A stretch of 64,000 nucleotides of DNA from Pempheris klunzingeri (taxonomy: Eukaryota > Chordata > Actinopteri > Acropomatiformes > Pempheridae). The stretch covers positions 10,167,374 through 10,231,373 of the forward strand of contig NC_092014.1 of the NCBI RefSeq assembly GCF_042242105.1, written 5' to 3'. Positions 37,168 to 48,582 of the stretch are shown here, piece after piece. Below the pieces are notes generated by a model. It did no database searches, was not told the origin of the DNA, and saw only the letters and a list, made by a program, of their open reading frames with translations. Within the stretch, counting starts at the first letter, position 1; every line of letters begins with the position of its first letter. Position numbers and translations under genes: made by a program.

Positions 37168-37674
37168 AAGTTTCGAAGTTTGACTGAAAAACTTGAACCA
37201 CCACTCGGTTGGAACATTACTGAAGAAACATAATGATCAATTCATGTTTTAGTTTTAATCTTTTTGTCTTGTGATGACAAAGAAGAAAATCCTTTGTTGA
37301 AGAAGGAATATTGGACAGTCTACCTTATATTTGACTTCATGTTGAACTGATGCTGATGCATCTTTATATTTATAATTTTTCAAAATGAACATATTTCCAA
37401 ATTTAATGGGAGTGAATGGTGCGAATATTAGATTGTGATAACCTCCTCTCGGAAGTTTGCACTGAAAATCTAAATCTAAGCCAATTATACGTTTTAGGCA
37501 GCTTAAACCAGTTCAGCTTCATATGAGAAATGACACTGGTGCCCATCATAACATGTAAAGCAGGTTAATATGAACCCTAAATATAACGACTTGTTTTACA
37601 AACCCTGTGCTTGCTCATTAATTTGTGCCATAACTTCCACCACACAAACCCATCTCAAAACATCAAACTGTGCA

Positions 37675-37680
37675 TTTATT
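37675..37680 (-). terminator. Poly(A) signal candidate for elmod2
   Basis: TTTATT on the plus strand is AATAAA on the minus strand, 722 nt beyond the elmod2 stop. I see no closer AATAAA on that strand. Confidence 0.4.
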
Positions 37681-37742
37681 AACTTTGAGTAAGACGTGTT
37701 AATCATTATACCTTCCTTGAAAGCAAATCACAGCATAAAAAC

Positions 37743-37748
37743 AATAAA
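37743..37748 (+). terminator. Poly(A) signal candidate for ucp1
   Basis: AATAAA 576 nt after the ucp1 stop; no earlier canonical signal was found on the plus strand. Confidence 0.45.
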
Positions 37749-38401
37749 AATGCAGTCTCAGCCTTCAGACATACTAATTTATGAAAATGACAGTAAACAA
37801 CCATTTTGAGTTCTACGTCACCTATATTACAGAATACAGATGACATCAATGGGGCGACATTAAAACGTGAACATAATTTTCCTTACAGTAAGTTTTGGCC
37901 GTGGTCTGTGGACATTAAAATCATATTCCTGAGCAGGACAACTGTGAGAACACGCAAGTCTTGTTTACATAAATACACACACAAAGACAGCTACAAATGT
38001 GGTAACTGCTACAATTAGGATGCTCGCTCACTGAAAGTGCTTAAAACCTTCCAAAAACAGACCTGTTCTTACCACAGTCCTCCGCAGCAGCTCTAATTTT
38101 CCTTTCACAAAGGTTAATTAAACACTGGAATGATCCTTTTTGAGGTATAGGGTGTTAGATTTGTGCTCTACTTAGAAAAAAAACTATCACTGTGACAAGA
38201 TGAACAGAGCATGACTAATGAACCAAAAGACCCACATATAAAAGGATATTTGTTCAAATTGTTAAGGAATACCAGTGACCGACCTGCTTCAGTCTGCTTT
38301 ATGTTTTTAATGTTCAGCAGTGCTTATGCTTCTTGCCTTCTTCTGCCTGATCAAATGACGTCGGGAGTCACAGAGAGGTCAGGGTCAATATTTCTGAGTA
38401 A

Positions 38402-41400
38402 TTAGTTTTTAGGACGGATAGTCAATGTGAGGGATGCATCAGGGTCCTGTAGATGTGTCTTGACTATGCTGTGGAATTTTTCTCTGTACTGATTGAACTG
38501 CATGATGCTTTCTGGTTCTTCTGCCACCCAGAATTTATCAAATTCATATGCCAGATAACCTAGAGGAAAAAAAAAAAACCACACACACACACATAATTTA
38601 GAGAAATATTTATAAAAGAAGCCAATGAAATGTCACCTTCTAGTAGAAATTTTTTTATTCATAAAAGCAGAATTGATGTTGAAAAATAGAATGAAAAATA
38701 TAAACTCACAGTATAGTTGATGAAAATGCCAGAGCTCAGGTGTGCCCATTACTGTGTTGTAGAAATGGGGTTTCAAAGCACCACTCTTCAGGAGGCTGTA
38801 GGCCATTTCTGTCAGGTTGATCCCAACGATGGCGTATGAATACCTAAAATATGAAGAGCAGCTGAAACTATGAGGCCAAAGTGTCTGTGTACATGCAGGG
38901 CCGTTTTTGGCAGGTCTGGTTTAAGCAACAAGGCAACGATTTTAGGAGGGTCGAACTTTTGACACGATACTGACGGAAAATATGTTGATGCTGTACATGT
39001 ATGAATGTCGCTTACCCCAGTTTTGGATGGTTTGCATGAGACAACACCTGACGAGCCTCCTCTGTGTAGTTTTCACTGAAAAAACTATAAGAGCAAAAAC
39101 TCAAGTTAGTTAAGTTAAGTTGTCTCAAGTGATTGAGTCAGCGTTGGCTACGGCTGAGGGCTACAAGTTTGAAACTAAAGAAAAACATGAGGGTGTGGAG
39201 TTATAATGAATTAAGCTCCTCACACCAGGATGAAGCTACATTAGCTGCTAACTAGCATAACACTGTCGGTGGTTGAGCTGCATCGTGGGTTAAGTTGGCA
39301 CCAGGTTTTGATGAGGAAGGAGAACGTGTGGAATAAAAAAAAAAAAAAAAGACAACATCTCTGGTTCTGCTTCATCCGTTTTGATCTTGTTATGAAAAGA
39401 AATGTCTGACTTGAATCTGACCACATTCTACTGTTGGAGTGCTACAGTTTTTTATGGTGAATGTTTTATTAATCAGTTTATTAAATGCATCTGTTGTAGA
39501 CTAAATCAATTGATGCTTATACGTGTAGGTAGCATATACTCTAATGATCTGACATAGGTACAACAGTCACCTATTTTTCTGTGCTTTGTAGCCTTTTGAC
39601 TCTGCCACAGCTTTCATTTGTTTGAACGTATGTTTCAATATAGGCTACAAAACTGCGAGGTGTAAACACACACGCATGTGTACTCCACAGATGAATTATT
39701 GACAGGGATCTGGGAAGCCTCATTGTATCTCATTTTTAGACATTAATCATTCAAGGTTCGAAACTGCATCTTTTTCCAAGCATATAGTTACAAATACTGG
39801 ACTACTTATATGTGTAAACCATGTAAAGAAGAAGAAAATAGGTGGTGATGTGAATATGCATTTCGATACATATTACTGCTCTGTACTGCTCTTACTTACT
39901 TCGCTCTATCGTAATGAAAAATATATGCAGTGGCTGAAGTGTTGCTCCATTTTATGCAGAACACAAGTTATGTTCAAATGCAGCCAACAGTGTGGATTTC
40001 TTTGTCAGTTTGGGACTGTATTTTCAGGCTGCTATTGACACATAGCTGAGGAATAACTTGCTGGCTTGCTTGGTAGGCTTGTATGTTTTGCTGCTTTTAT
40101 CAGTTTTATTGATTTTTTTTTTTTTAAACCAGCAGGAAAGCAACTCAGCTAAGACTGCCCAGGGAAAGCCTAAAGCCCAAAACTGATAAACAAAAACTGT
40201 TGCTCTTGATAACTTAGTTAATGAATGTCTCATAGATATTCACTGAGGACTCACACAAGGTTGACGAGGCCCAGCATGCCCATTCCTCTGAAGTCAGTCT
40301 TGGGGTCATCTCCTTGGAATCCGATGTCTCCCCACTGTTTGGTTATCCTCGACTCCAGCTTGACTGTTGGCATCAACAGGTCCCACAGCTGAGGGCACAA
40401 ATAATTCTGGGGTTACACATTTTAATTGTGTAGTGAGTCACAGGTACGGTGATAATAAAATAATCAATACTTTCTAAACTGTAATCTAAATCGTGCCTCG
40501 ATTACATGGACATACGTACACTCTGGACGTATACTTATTTGTCCAGTGGAGCAGTAACCATGTGGCTAAGACAAACACTGCAGCTGCTTTACTGATGTAT
40601 GGATCCACAAGCAGGATCACACACCTTCAACAGCATGGCCTCGTGTTCTTGGTTCTCCGAGCTGAAGGCTTCCTTTCTCAGGTTTTCCACACATATATAC
40701 AGGCTGCTGTGTCCTGTTATCTGTAACAGACAGATGTGAAGGCTTTCCTTGAACCTGAAAAGGTAAGGAGAAAAATAATCAATGCATTGATTCAACTAAA
40801 TATGATTTGGAAATTTTAAAAGAAATGCTGGTGACAAGCAGCACCAAATTATTAGATGTATATATTAGAAGTAACCTTACAGTGGATCTTTCTGCGGTTT
40901 GACATTCTTCACTTTCATAATTTGATCAACACATTGCTCCAATTTATCTTTGCTGGTTTCCAAAGCTCCACTTAAAACCTGCAGAGGAAGAAAGCACAGG
41001 AGGGCAGAGGGTAGTCACCACAAAGTGATGACAGAGAGATACCAGACAGAAAACTGGCACAATGGCTGATATATAATCTATGCTTTCACCCACGGTGAGA
41101 AAAAAAAAAAAACACTCTCAGTCAATCTCAGACACAATGAAAAAGATGACCAAGCACTTTTGTTTCTACGCTCAACGGACTGTTGATCAGAAAATGCTTA
41201 ACTAGCTATAATCTTAAATGACAATTCATCTACGCTTGGCAAGTGTATTGAAAGATAAGGCCTGATTAAGCTCAAACGATATGTTTTTTTATAGGCATGC
41301 TAACATATAAAAGTCTTCAGATAATGAACAGGGCCGTAGTTAAGCAAGAGGTGTTTCCTTTACACTTGTCTGTGGGCCCACATAGGTTAAACATTACCTC

Positions 41401-42955
41401 CAATTACTCACGCTTCTATCTCACTCTTGCTGCAGTTATTCTTCTATCCAGCTCTACAAAAAGCATCACGTTACCGGAGTCCTCGTGTCTCGATACCGGC
41501 TCCTTGCTCATTCTGTTTGTCTTCAAAGCTCTAAATGGTAGCTCCCGCAATATTTCTGAAATTCTGTTAACATGCCACAGTCCAGATGCAAACAGTTTGG
41601 GAACAGAACGTTTTATTTTCTTGGCAATGGAGTCAGAAACAGTCTGACTGAAACCAGAAAAAACAGGTTCTGGTGTGTCTAAGAAGTCACATCTTTGCAT
41701 TTTGATTAAGTGACCTACTTTTTTTTAACCATTACTGTCCTAAAGTATTTATATTGTATATACAGAGAATGATGATTGTATTTTTAAGATGGTTATGCTT
41801 GACTGTGTGTCTGTACAGTATGTGTTTTTCCTGTTTTTGGGTGACGCACTTTTGTACATCTGCAACTAATAATTATTTTCAATTATAAATAAGGTATCAT
41901 TTTTGTATTATTAGGCAAGTGGATTCAGCATTTAGTGCACAGAATGCTGACAATCAAAAATGCTCATCAAATTCTTAAAGTCCCAGAGCCCAAACTGATA
42001 TCTTAAAATGTCAGACAGTAAAAAACAAAAAAAAAAGTTATTTAATTTGCAATGACATCTTTTAAAAATGCAGGCAAGCAACTCTTCAATTTCCAAAAAC
42101 TGAAACAATATTTATTGGCCAATGAAATTATTAACTGTAATGGTTATGGATCATTTTGCAGTTGTTCATGCAGCAATCATGTGTTTGTCCTTCCACAGTT
42201 ACATAAAGTAACTTTAACTTGAGCATAAAATGACAGAAATAGTCACACTGAAAGATATTCTTGATCCACAACTACTGAAGCTGAGCCCAGAGATTTCACA
42301 TGAGCAATTCAGGGTAAGAGACAAAACTAAGCCTTTAACCCATTACATTTAAACCTATTACTTGGCATCATATTTAACAAGCTGATCATTTGTTTTGTAT
42401 GAAAAAAATCTGCAAAGTAACTACAAACTACACTATAGTGTACAATACATTTGACTTAAATGTGGTAAAAGAGTGATAGAAGTACAATGTAGCACAAAAT
42501 GTAAATACTCAAGTAACATTAATCTACCAATAAACAGGATGAGCAGGACTGAAACAGAAATAGTCACAATGAAAGAGATTCTTGATCCACAACTACGGAA
42601 GCTGAGCCCAAAGATTTCCCATGAGCAATTCAGGATAACAGAGACAAAACTATCCCTTTAACCCATTACCTACTAAAAAAATGGCTTACCTTGTTCTTCG
42701 ATGACCGGAGAGAATATTCTACAATAAGACAAAAGAGGCAGATTAATGAAATGGGAAAAAATGTATACTAAGCGGGAAAAGTAGACCAGATTTAGGAGGA
42801 TTTCATTCACCTGCTTTTGTTGTCCTTGTTGCCCCAGGCTTGTGTCCGGAGCATATTCGCTGCAGCTCACATGTCCCCGTTGCCTGTCTGATGAACCACT
42901 TCAGCCAGTATCTCAGGAAGGATGTGTACACATACTGCCAGATATACCCAAACAT
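38402..42955 (-). CDS. elmod2: ELMO domain-containing protein 2 (GAP for ARL2/ARF GTPases)
   Basis: Eight coding exons on the minus strand, 5' to 3': 42955-42811, 42718-42690, 40978-40881, 40754-40625, 40388-40255, 39084-39016, 38843-38710 and 38559-38402. They sum to 897 nt, 298 aa (human 293), with every junction in phase and GT-AG. It starts MFGYIWQYVYTSFLRYWLKW, a hydrophobic/aromatic N-terminus shared with human ELMOD2, and contains the ELMO domain. The domain has the GAP motif WGDIGFQGDDPKTDFRGMG, whose arginine (R168) is the conserved catalytic residue of the family. It then has NYTEEARQVLSHANHPKLG and a YEFDKFWxxEEPESIMQFN block near the C-terminus. ELMOD2 stimulates GTP hydrolysis on ARL2 and ARF proteins. 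It converges with ucp1, as in other vertebrates. Confidence 0.97.
41041..42230. other. elmod2 intron, no supported gene
   Basis: AT-rich intron. A minus-strand open frame of 94 codons (41416-41700) overlaps a plus-strand frame of 116 codons (41297-41647). Neither resembles a family I know, so both are left as chance ORFs. Confidence 0.5.
42233..42346 (+). repeat. Duplicated unit A, copy 1 (exon-like)
   Basis: About 114 bp from 'cagaaatagtcacactg' to 'cctttaacccattac', about 90% identical to 42554-42669. It reads as an open frame (MTEIVTLKDILDPQ...SHEQFR), is preceded by an acceptor-like 'ccttccacag' at 42190-42199, and carries a donor-like AGG|GTAAGAG near 42312. Confidence 0.8.
42351..42556 (+). 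repeat. Duplicated unit B, copy 1
   Basis: About 205 bp, beginning 'aaacctattacttggcatcatattt' and ending 'gatgagcaggactgaaacag'. It is about 90% identical to 43611-43829 and includes 'atgtaaatactcaagtaac' typical of the acttaagtaaa repeat family. Confidence 0.8.
42554..42669 (+). repeat. Duplicated unit A, copy 2
   Basis: Second copy of unit A. It starts at the last bases of unit B and ends 21 bp before elmod2 exon 2 (42690-42718). The donor-like GTAAGAG of copy 1 is ATAACAG here. Confidence 0.8.
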
Positions 42956-43289
42956 TGTCTGGAACACAGACAGGGACAAGACATTGGGCGCTTGAGGAAT
43001 TCAAGCCGAAATATCTGACAGCCTAATATGCAGTCGAATACACTTTTCAAACATTTGTCAGATAAACCACTTTGTTAACACTGAATGCCTGAAATGGCTA
43101 CTTGACTCAGCTCAGTGATGGATGGTCCTGCATCAGGGTAATTTGCACCCCTTCGATTTTTATTCTAGGCAGCAGAAAATGCCCTGGCAAGCTGTGGATC
43201 AGCATGAATAGTGGAACACTCACTTAAAGTAACCGTTCAAAAACACCCACTAACAGTGATGTAGAACTAGTACCGCTATGTAAACATAC

Positions 43290-43610
43290 TCCAATAAACA
43301 TCCATCGATCAGTTTTATTTAACTAACTACATTTTAAAATCTAACTAGGCTTTAATGGCTTCATCAGATGTCTTGTTTTGTCCGAGCAACAATCCAAAAC
43401 TCAAAAATATTCAATTTAATGTACAAGGCAACAAATCCTCACATTTAGGATGCTGGACCCATCACTTGTTTAGTGTGTTTGCCTGAAAAATAACCAACAC
43501 ATTTAATCGACTAACCAAATAGTGCAGATTCATTTTCTGTATCTCATCTGATTAATCAAATAATGCTGCGTTGCTGCTCCAAATTTTATCTACTTTTTAT
43601 ACACTTGGAC
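43290..43610. repeat. Teleost 'cgattaatcg' palindromic repeat, copy 2
   Basis: In reverse order relative to copy 1 in parts: 'catcagatgtcttgttttgtccgagcaacaatccaaaactcaaaaatattcaattt', then 'aatcgactaaccaaatagtgcagattcattttctg' and 'gattaatcaaataatgctgcgttgctgctcc'. It lies in the elmod2 5' intron. Confidence 0.65.
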
Positions 43611-43829
43611 CTTTAAACCTATCACTTGGCATTATATTAAACAAGCTGATCATTTGTTTTGTATGAAAAAAATCTGCAAAGTATTAGAAACTACACTATA
43701 GTGTACAATACATTTGTCTTAAATGTGGTAACAGGAGTAAAAGAGTGATAGGAGTACAATGTAGCACAAAATGTAAATACTCAAGTAACATGTATCTACC
43801 AGTAAACAGGATGAGCAGGACTGAAACAG
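43611..43829 (+). repeat. Duplicated unit B, copy 2
   Basis: Same unit as 42351-42556 with a 9-10 bp insertion (acaggagtaa region). No unit A follows this copy. Confidence 0.8.
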
Positions 43830-44399
43830 TTAACGAGTCTGCTTGTGTCATCATGACAATGGCCACTGTTGTGACAATATATAATAAGACAATATCATAC
43901 GTTTAAAACCAGAGTAATTCACCAGCTGAGCCTTTAACATACATATACACAGTGAACAATAAGACGGGGCAGTGTTAATGTGAAGGGGGAAGCTAAAGGC
44001 AGAAGGTTAGCTAAGTGTCCAACTATCAAAACAATAGCAGCTAGCATTGGCGCTAATGCTAACTTCGGACAAACGTGACCGTTCAGTTCGTGTTACAAAG
44101 ACTGGAGGAGTTTAGTGGCGCTTTAGCAGGCAGTCTGGCCACTTCATGTTAAAGCTAGCAAACTATTTGATAATAACCTCTGGTGTAAATCAACTGACGA
44201 CTCAAACAGGCGTTAGCTTAAAAACTCAGAGGTGACGGTTAACCGGTTCGGACAACAGGTTGTCATTGTATTAAGCGAACTGTTAGCTAGTTAGCTGTGG
44301 TATCCTAGCTTTAGATTTGGGTTACGTCGCAGGCGTCGATTGAGCTTTAATATTATTTACAATGAGCGAGAAGCTTGAGTTGATCTTACCCTCCTGTGG

Positions 44400-44480
44400 C
44401 AGAGACAACGTTGCCAGACAAAGATAGACCCAAACTTATCCTCAGCTGTGAGCTACCAGCGGTGGTTTAAGGTTAACAGC
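44400..44480 (-). other. Non-coding first exon and promoter region of elmod2 (predicted)
   Basis: On the minus strand a donor CAGGAGG|GTAAGATC at 44400/44399 pairs in principle with the acceptor CCAG|ACAATG next to the start codon at 42955. The exon start is only estimated. Confidence 0.45.
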
Positions 44481-44788
44481 GTTTCTCTTGACAACAGCCT
44501 GGCTCTGGTGCGTTCAGGTTCTCACCAGACACACAGTAATTCCAACAAAAGCAGTGACACACACCAAGGCTATTGAAGATATTTGGATGACATGAACAGT
44601 TTTGTCCAATCACTACATGTGAATTCTTTCAAAGGTTTATAAGAGTTAATAATTCGTGATTTCTGCCACAAATGGTGGACACACTCCGAGAAACTTGTGT
44701 TGGATTTATTGCCAGCTGAATGACATGACGTCTTTAAATGGAGCATATGCCCGCCGTTCAATGACGCTCTACGTTTCAATGCGTCTGC

Positions 44789-44805
44789 AGCGCCATCTAG
44801 TGTCC
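44789..44805 (-). promoter_or_regulatory. CTCF-like motif, minus orientation
   Basis: Plus strand AGCGCCATCTAGTGTCC; its complement GGACACTAGATGGCGCT matches the CTCF consensus through the GGCGCT end. It lies 0.3 kb upstream of elmod2. Confidence 0.5.
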
Positions 44806-45094
44806 AAACCTCAGTGCTGCCTGCACCGGTCCCAGCCTGATTATTCAGTCTGAGGTCTGAGCTGCAAAAGTGTGCAGGCAAACGAAGACAGTAGGTCCAG
44901 ATAATAAGTGGAGTGTCGCATCACTATCTTAATTTCATTGTGCAACCCCGTGTTGTAGAATGACAAATGAATGAGCCTTGAACACTGACTCAAAGTGCTC
45001 AAACCCACACTAGTTCTTTTGTTTAAAGTGGTTATAGTCAGCAGATAAGGTTTGTCTCAGCCCAGCTTGGTAGTATGTGCCTTTCCCAGTTTAG

Positions 45095-45109
45095 CCACAA
45101 GATGACGCC
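45095..45109 (+). promoter_or_regulatory. CTCF-like motif, plus orientation
   Basis: CCACAAGATGACGCC fits the CTCF core with one core mismatch (GAC for GGC). It points away from the site at 44789. Confidence 0.35.
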
Positions 45110-46860
45110 AGAGCCTCAGTATGTTTGTGCGTGTTCAATTAAACTGATATAAAAGAATACACTTTTTAGAATAAACCAATCAGATTACCAACATATTGCT
45201 TTAGTTTCCATTATTCCATACCATTAATATAAAGTTTTACACTTTTGTGTCATAGTGTCCAGTCAGTGGTTCTAATGGTGGCAACAGACCGCCCAGCTTC
45301 ATCATTAAATTATAGGCAATTTATTTTCACCAACTGTGTCACCAACTTTTCCAAACAGGCTGCAAACAAGCCCTCACCCTGGAGCGGAATATCAACATGG
45401 CATGCAGGCTAACCTGAGTTGCTCACTCAGCTGTAATTAAGCCATGGTCTTCCTTCTCACCTAATGAGTCCCTCTGGGATTTTAAAGGCAGGAGGTCTAT
45501 CCCATACAATTGCTGCATTCCTTGGGGAGCTCCTGTCTCACACCCATGCTATATTTGAAAACCGAATCTCCAAAGTAACCACTTAGACTTTAATGCACCA
45601 CAGATTAGATGAAAAATTACTTAAAATCACTTCATTTAATTGAGAGTTTGATTTTCGTGCGTCTGTCTCGTTCGCCTGCAGAGCCTGTAGTTCTTCCTGG
45701 TCACCAGTGACTCAAATAACAGCGTTGGTGACCAGGAAAGTAAAACAGATTCCACATGACGTTCAGTTTACTGGACATGAAGAGATTTACTTTGCCTGTT
45801 GAAACATCTCGTTCCCTGTGGCTCTTGAAAAAGTTTCTTTGGTTATTTTATCGAGCCAGTCAGTTATGAGAAAACATTGTGGACTGTGGGCTACCGATGC
45901 TGTTTTTTCACCTTTTTTTTAAATTTTCAGTAATGTCTCGACCAAACACATACTGACTGAGATCCAAAAACATCCAGTGTTGGTATTTTGTCCTCTTTTC
46001 ACACTGCATGGTTGAGAGAATGTTGCCTTCATGTCCTCATAATAATCCTGTGACTCAGATTTGTCTTGTGACCTCTTGGGGCATCTCTTGACCTCCAGTT
46101 TTGGAGCCACCAGTCTAGAAATGCCTATAATATAATCTATAATCTATAATGCACATTACTTGTCCACTTTAACGTATTTACAGCGACTTACTTAATTTTA
46201 ATAGACAATATTTATTCAAACTCACATTTTTCATGCGCGGAGTCAGTGTTGTTTGCATCATCTTACCTGTTTTAAAACACAATATGATTACACTCATCAC
46301 TGCAGCCCCTTTGTCCACATAACACCTTCTTATAACAACAACAAAAATTCAAATAATAAGTAAAATTAAGGTCATTTCTGAATGGATCAGGTATCACAGC
46401 CACACTGAAGTAGCTGCCTAGTTGACACTGCAGAATACCTCATGACACCAAGATTTCAGGACTATAAATTTGCTGATTATAAAGGTAATTTATTTAGCAG
46501 CCCTCTTAAAACCACACTGGAGGAAAAAAAAAAAAATCTTCAGTTTCAAAACGCAGCTTGCAATATAAAGGCACCTGACTGTTCAGAAACACAACCTGGT
46601 TTTCCATAAAACCCCCCTCCAACAGTCTCATGCTGTAAATAATCTATAAGCCATAAGAAAAGGGCACAGCAAAAGAAACGATCCGTCCTCTTGGAATATC
46701 ACAACCTGCCGTAGGAGATGAATGATCATGTTGATGGGATCTAAAAGTAATCAATTTCAAGTGCAAGTGACGCTCCTCTGGATACCAGCGGCTGCTGCAG
46801 CTGCTGCCTCCATTCTCACCCCCCCACCCCCCCATTCATCCATTCATCTGGTTTACTCTG
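45110..46860. other. Intergenic region elmod2-gprin3
   Basis: AT-rich DNA with no recognised gene. A proline/cytosine-rich tract (cccccacccccccat) is near 46819-46834, just before the gprin3 5' region. Confidence 0.5.
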
Positions 46861-46899
46861 CTGCACCACGCTGCCTGCGCTGGACCAGCTCAGTCTGGG

Positions 46900-46902
<3 letters not shown>

Positions 46903-46976
<74 letters not shown>
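46903..46976 (+). repeat. (AC)37 microsatellite upstream of gprin3
   Basis: Seventy-four uninterrupted bases of AC, ending about 20 bp before the CpG-richer gprin3 leader. Purine-pyrimidine alternation of this length can adopt Z-DNA. Confidence 0.98.
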
Positions 46977-46977
<1 letters not shown>

Positions 46978-46999
46978 ACGAGAGATCCATTTTGTGAAA

Positions 47000-47292
47000 G
47001 GTCCACTTTTTCTAGGCATGAGGCGACGCTGGAAGAGACCTCAGAGGCGACATCCGTCGGCCGGACAGCGGTGACTCATTGCGCACGGTCAGTCAGTCAG
47101 TCAGTCAGGGCGCTTGAATTTTGCGCTTAGCCGAAGAGGATCGATACCTCCAAGACCCATATTCTGCTGGAAGGCGTGGCTTGGTGTCACCGACACAGGG
47201 CTGATTTTCCATATTCATTTCTAGGGTTTAAGCCTCGTCATCTCGCTGACACGGACGCGCAAACGGCACCCCGAGGCACGGGACATCTCAAG
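47000..47292 (+). other. Non-coding first exon / promoter of gprin3 (predicted)
   Basis: GC- and CpG-rich stretch ending at the donor CTCAAG|GTAAGC (47292/47293). The acceptor cctgtag at 49462-49468 opens the second exon, which holds 86 nt of leader before ATG 49555. It includes a (GTCA)n-type tract, cagtcagtcagtcagtcagg, near 47089-47108. Confidence 0.5.
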
Positions 47293-48509
47293 GTAAGCCA
47301 TCCTCTTTTCACCAATTTTATGTTTTCCTTCGTGTCAGATGTTGAATTTGTCCGCAAGGTCAAATCAAATCAGCAAATATCAGTGGCCTCTGAGCTGCTG
47401 GGGTGGGACAGGACTGCAAATGTAGGCTACAGTACATGACATAGATTTTAATTGGCGAGAATAGCTCGTGTGCATCACTTGAATGTGTGAAATGTTTGCC
47501 GTTGTGCATGGATTCACGCTCTGCACGCACCTCTTTCTCTTAAGCCCAGACACTAATGCGTTTTAATTGTTGAATATCTCATTACAGCCAGGAGACGCTC
47601 CCCCATAAATATTTGCACTTTGACAACAGACACGCAGATGCATAGTGGGAGAGCACACACAAATGGGCTACACCTGCCCATGACCCAAAACAGAAGCCTG
47701 ACTGCTTTGTTTTATTCCAGTCACACTTAAAAATGACTCTTTCAGGTTCCCATGTAGGTGATTATCGATTAAACAAGAGCGACAGGGAGGATTTTGTCTT
47801 TATTCTTGCGTAATCTGAACATAAATATGAACCTGATTGTTGGAGACTTATGGTGATGCTTGCTGTTGAGAGAAGGCTGGGTTTAACATTGGTTTCATTA
47901 AGATGAACTGCACATTATGCAGACTGGATTATCATCAATAATGTCACTGAGATGGAAATGGCCAACTTGCTCTCTGTGGACTACTGAATTATCAATTGGC
48001 GGTTCTTCCTCCTCTTTGGCTGTAGCCTGTAAGCTCCTCTGCATGATTAAAGTCTTGCAATTCATTTGTCTGTGACTCCACAGGATCTGATATGTCAGAC
48101 GTCTGCTAAGTGCTGGTGCATTAACTTACAGAAGTGGCTCAGATGCTTTTGCACTTTAAGTGTTAAGAGTAAGATCGAGTCACTCATCGGGGCTGTGATG
48201 AATAGATTTGTGAAAGAGTTTATACCAGATTGATGATAAGACAAAAGAAGGAAAAGGGTAATTAAACTTTAGGTGAGCAATTCTGATTGTTTCCAGAAAA
48301 CACTTTCAATGTGTTTGATATTTTGCAGGCTTATTTTTTAGAATAATAACTTCAGCTGAAATCATGTTAGACTGTTTGAAAGAGTCACTGATTTGCTTCC
48401 TATAGGAACAATGGTATAAAGTGTGCCATTTATGATTAGTACAGTAATGAACAAAGATCTAAAACAAAGATCACATGGGGCGGCCAGTTATATTAGTTAT
48501 ATTATATAT

Positions 48510-48582
48510 ATCCCTGTTTTCAATTTCGTTGTGCGTCGTGCACAATGACAATAAAAGAATTCTGATTCTGATTCTGATTCTG
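48510..48582 (+). repeat. LINE 3' tail with (ATTCTG)n
   Basis: 'ttcgttgtgcgtcgtgcacaatgacaataaaagaattctg' in outline, followed by four tandem ATTCTG units. This is the characteristic 3' end of L2-like retrotransposons in fishes, here in the gprin3 intron. Confidence 0.65.

Noticed and set aside
44570-44881. 103-codon minus-strand frame upstream of elmod2
   Set aside because: No conserved domain was found; it overlaps the CTCF-like motif and probable elmod2 flank.
46816-47019. Open frames encoding Thr-His or Val-Cys repeats
   Set aside because: They are simply translations of the (AC)37 microsatellite.
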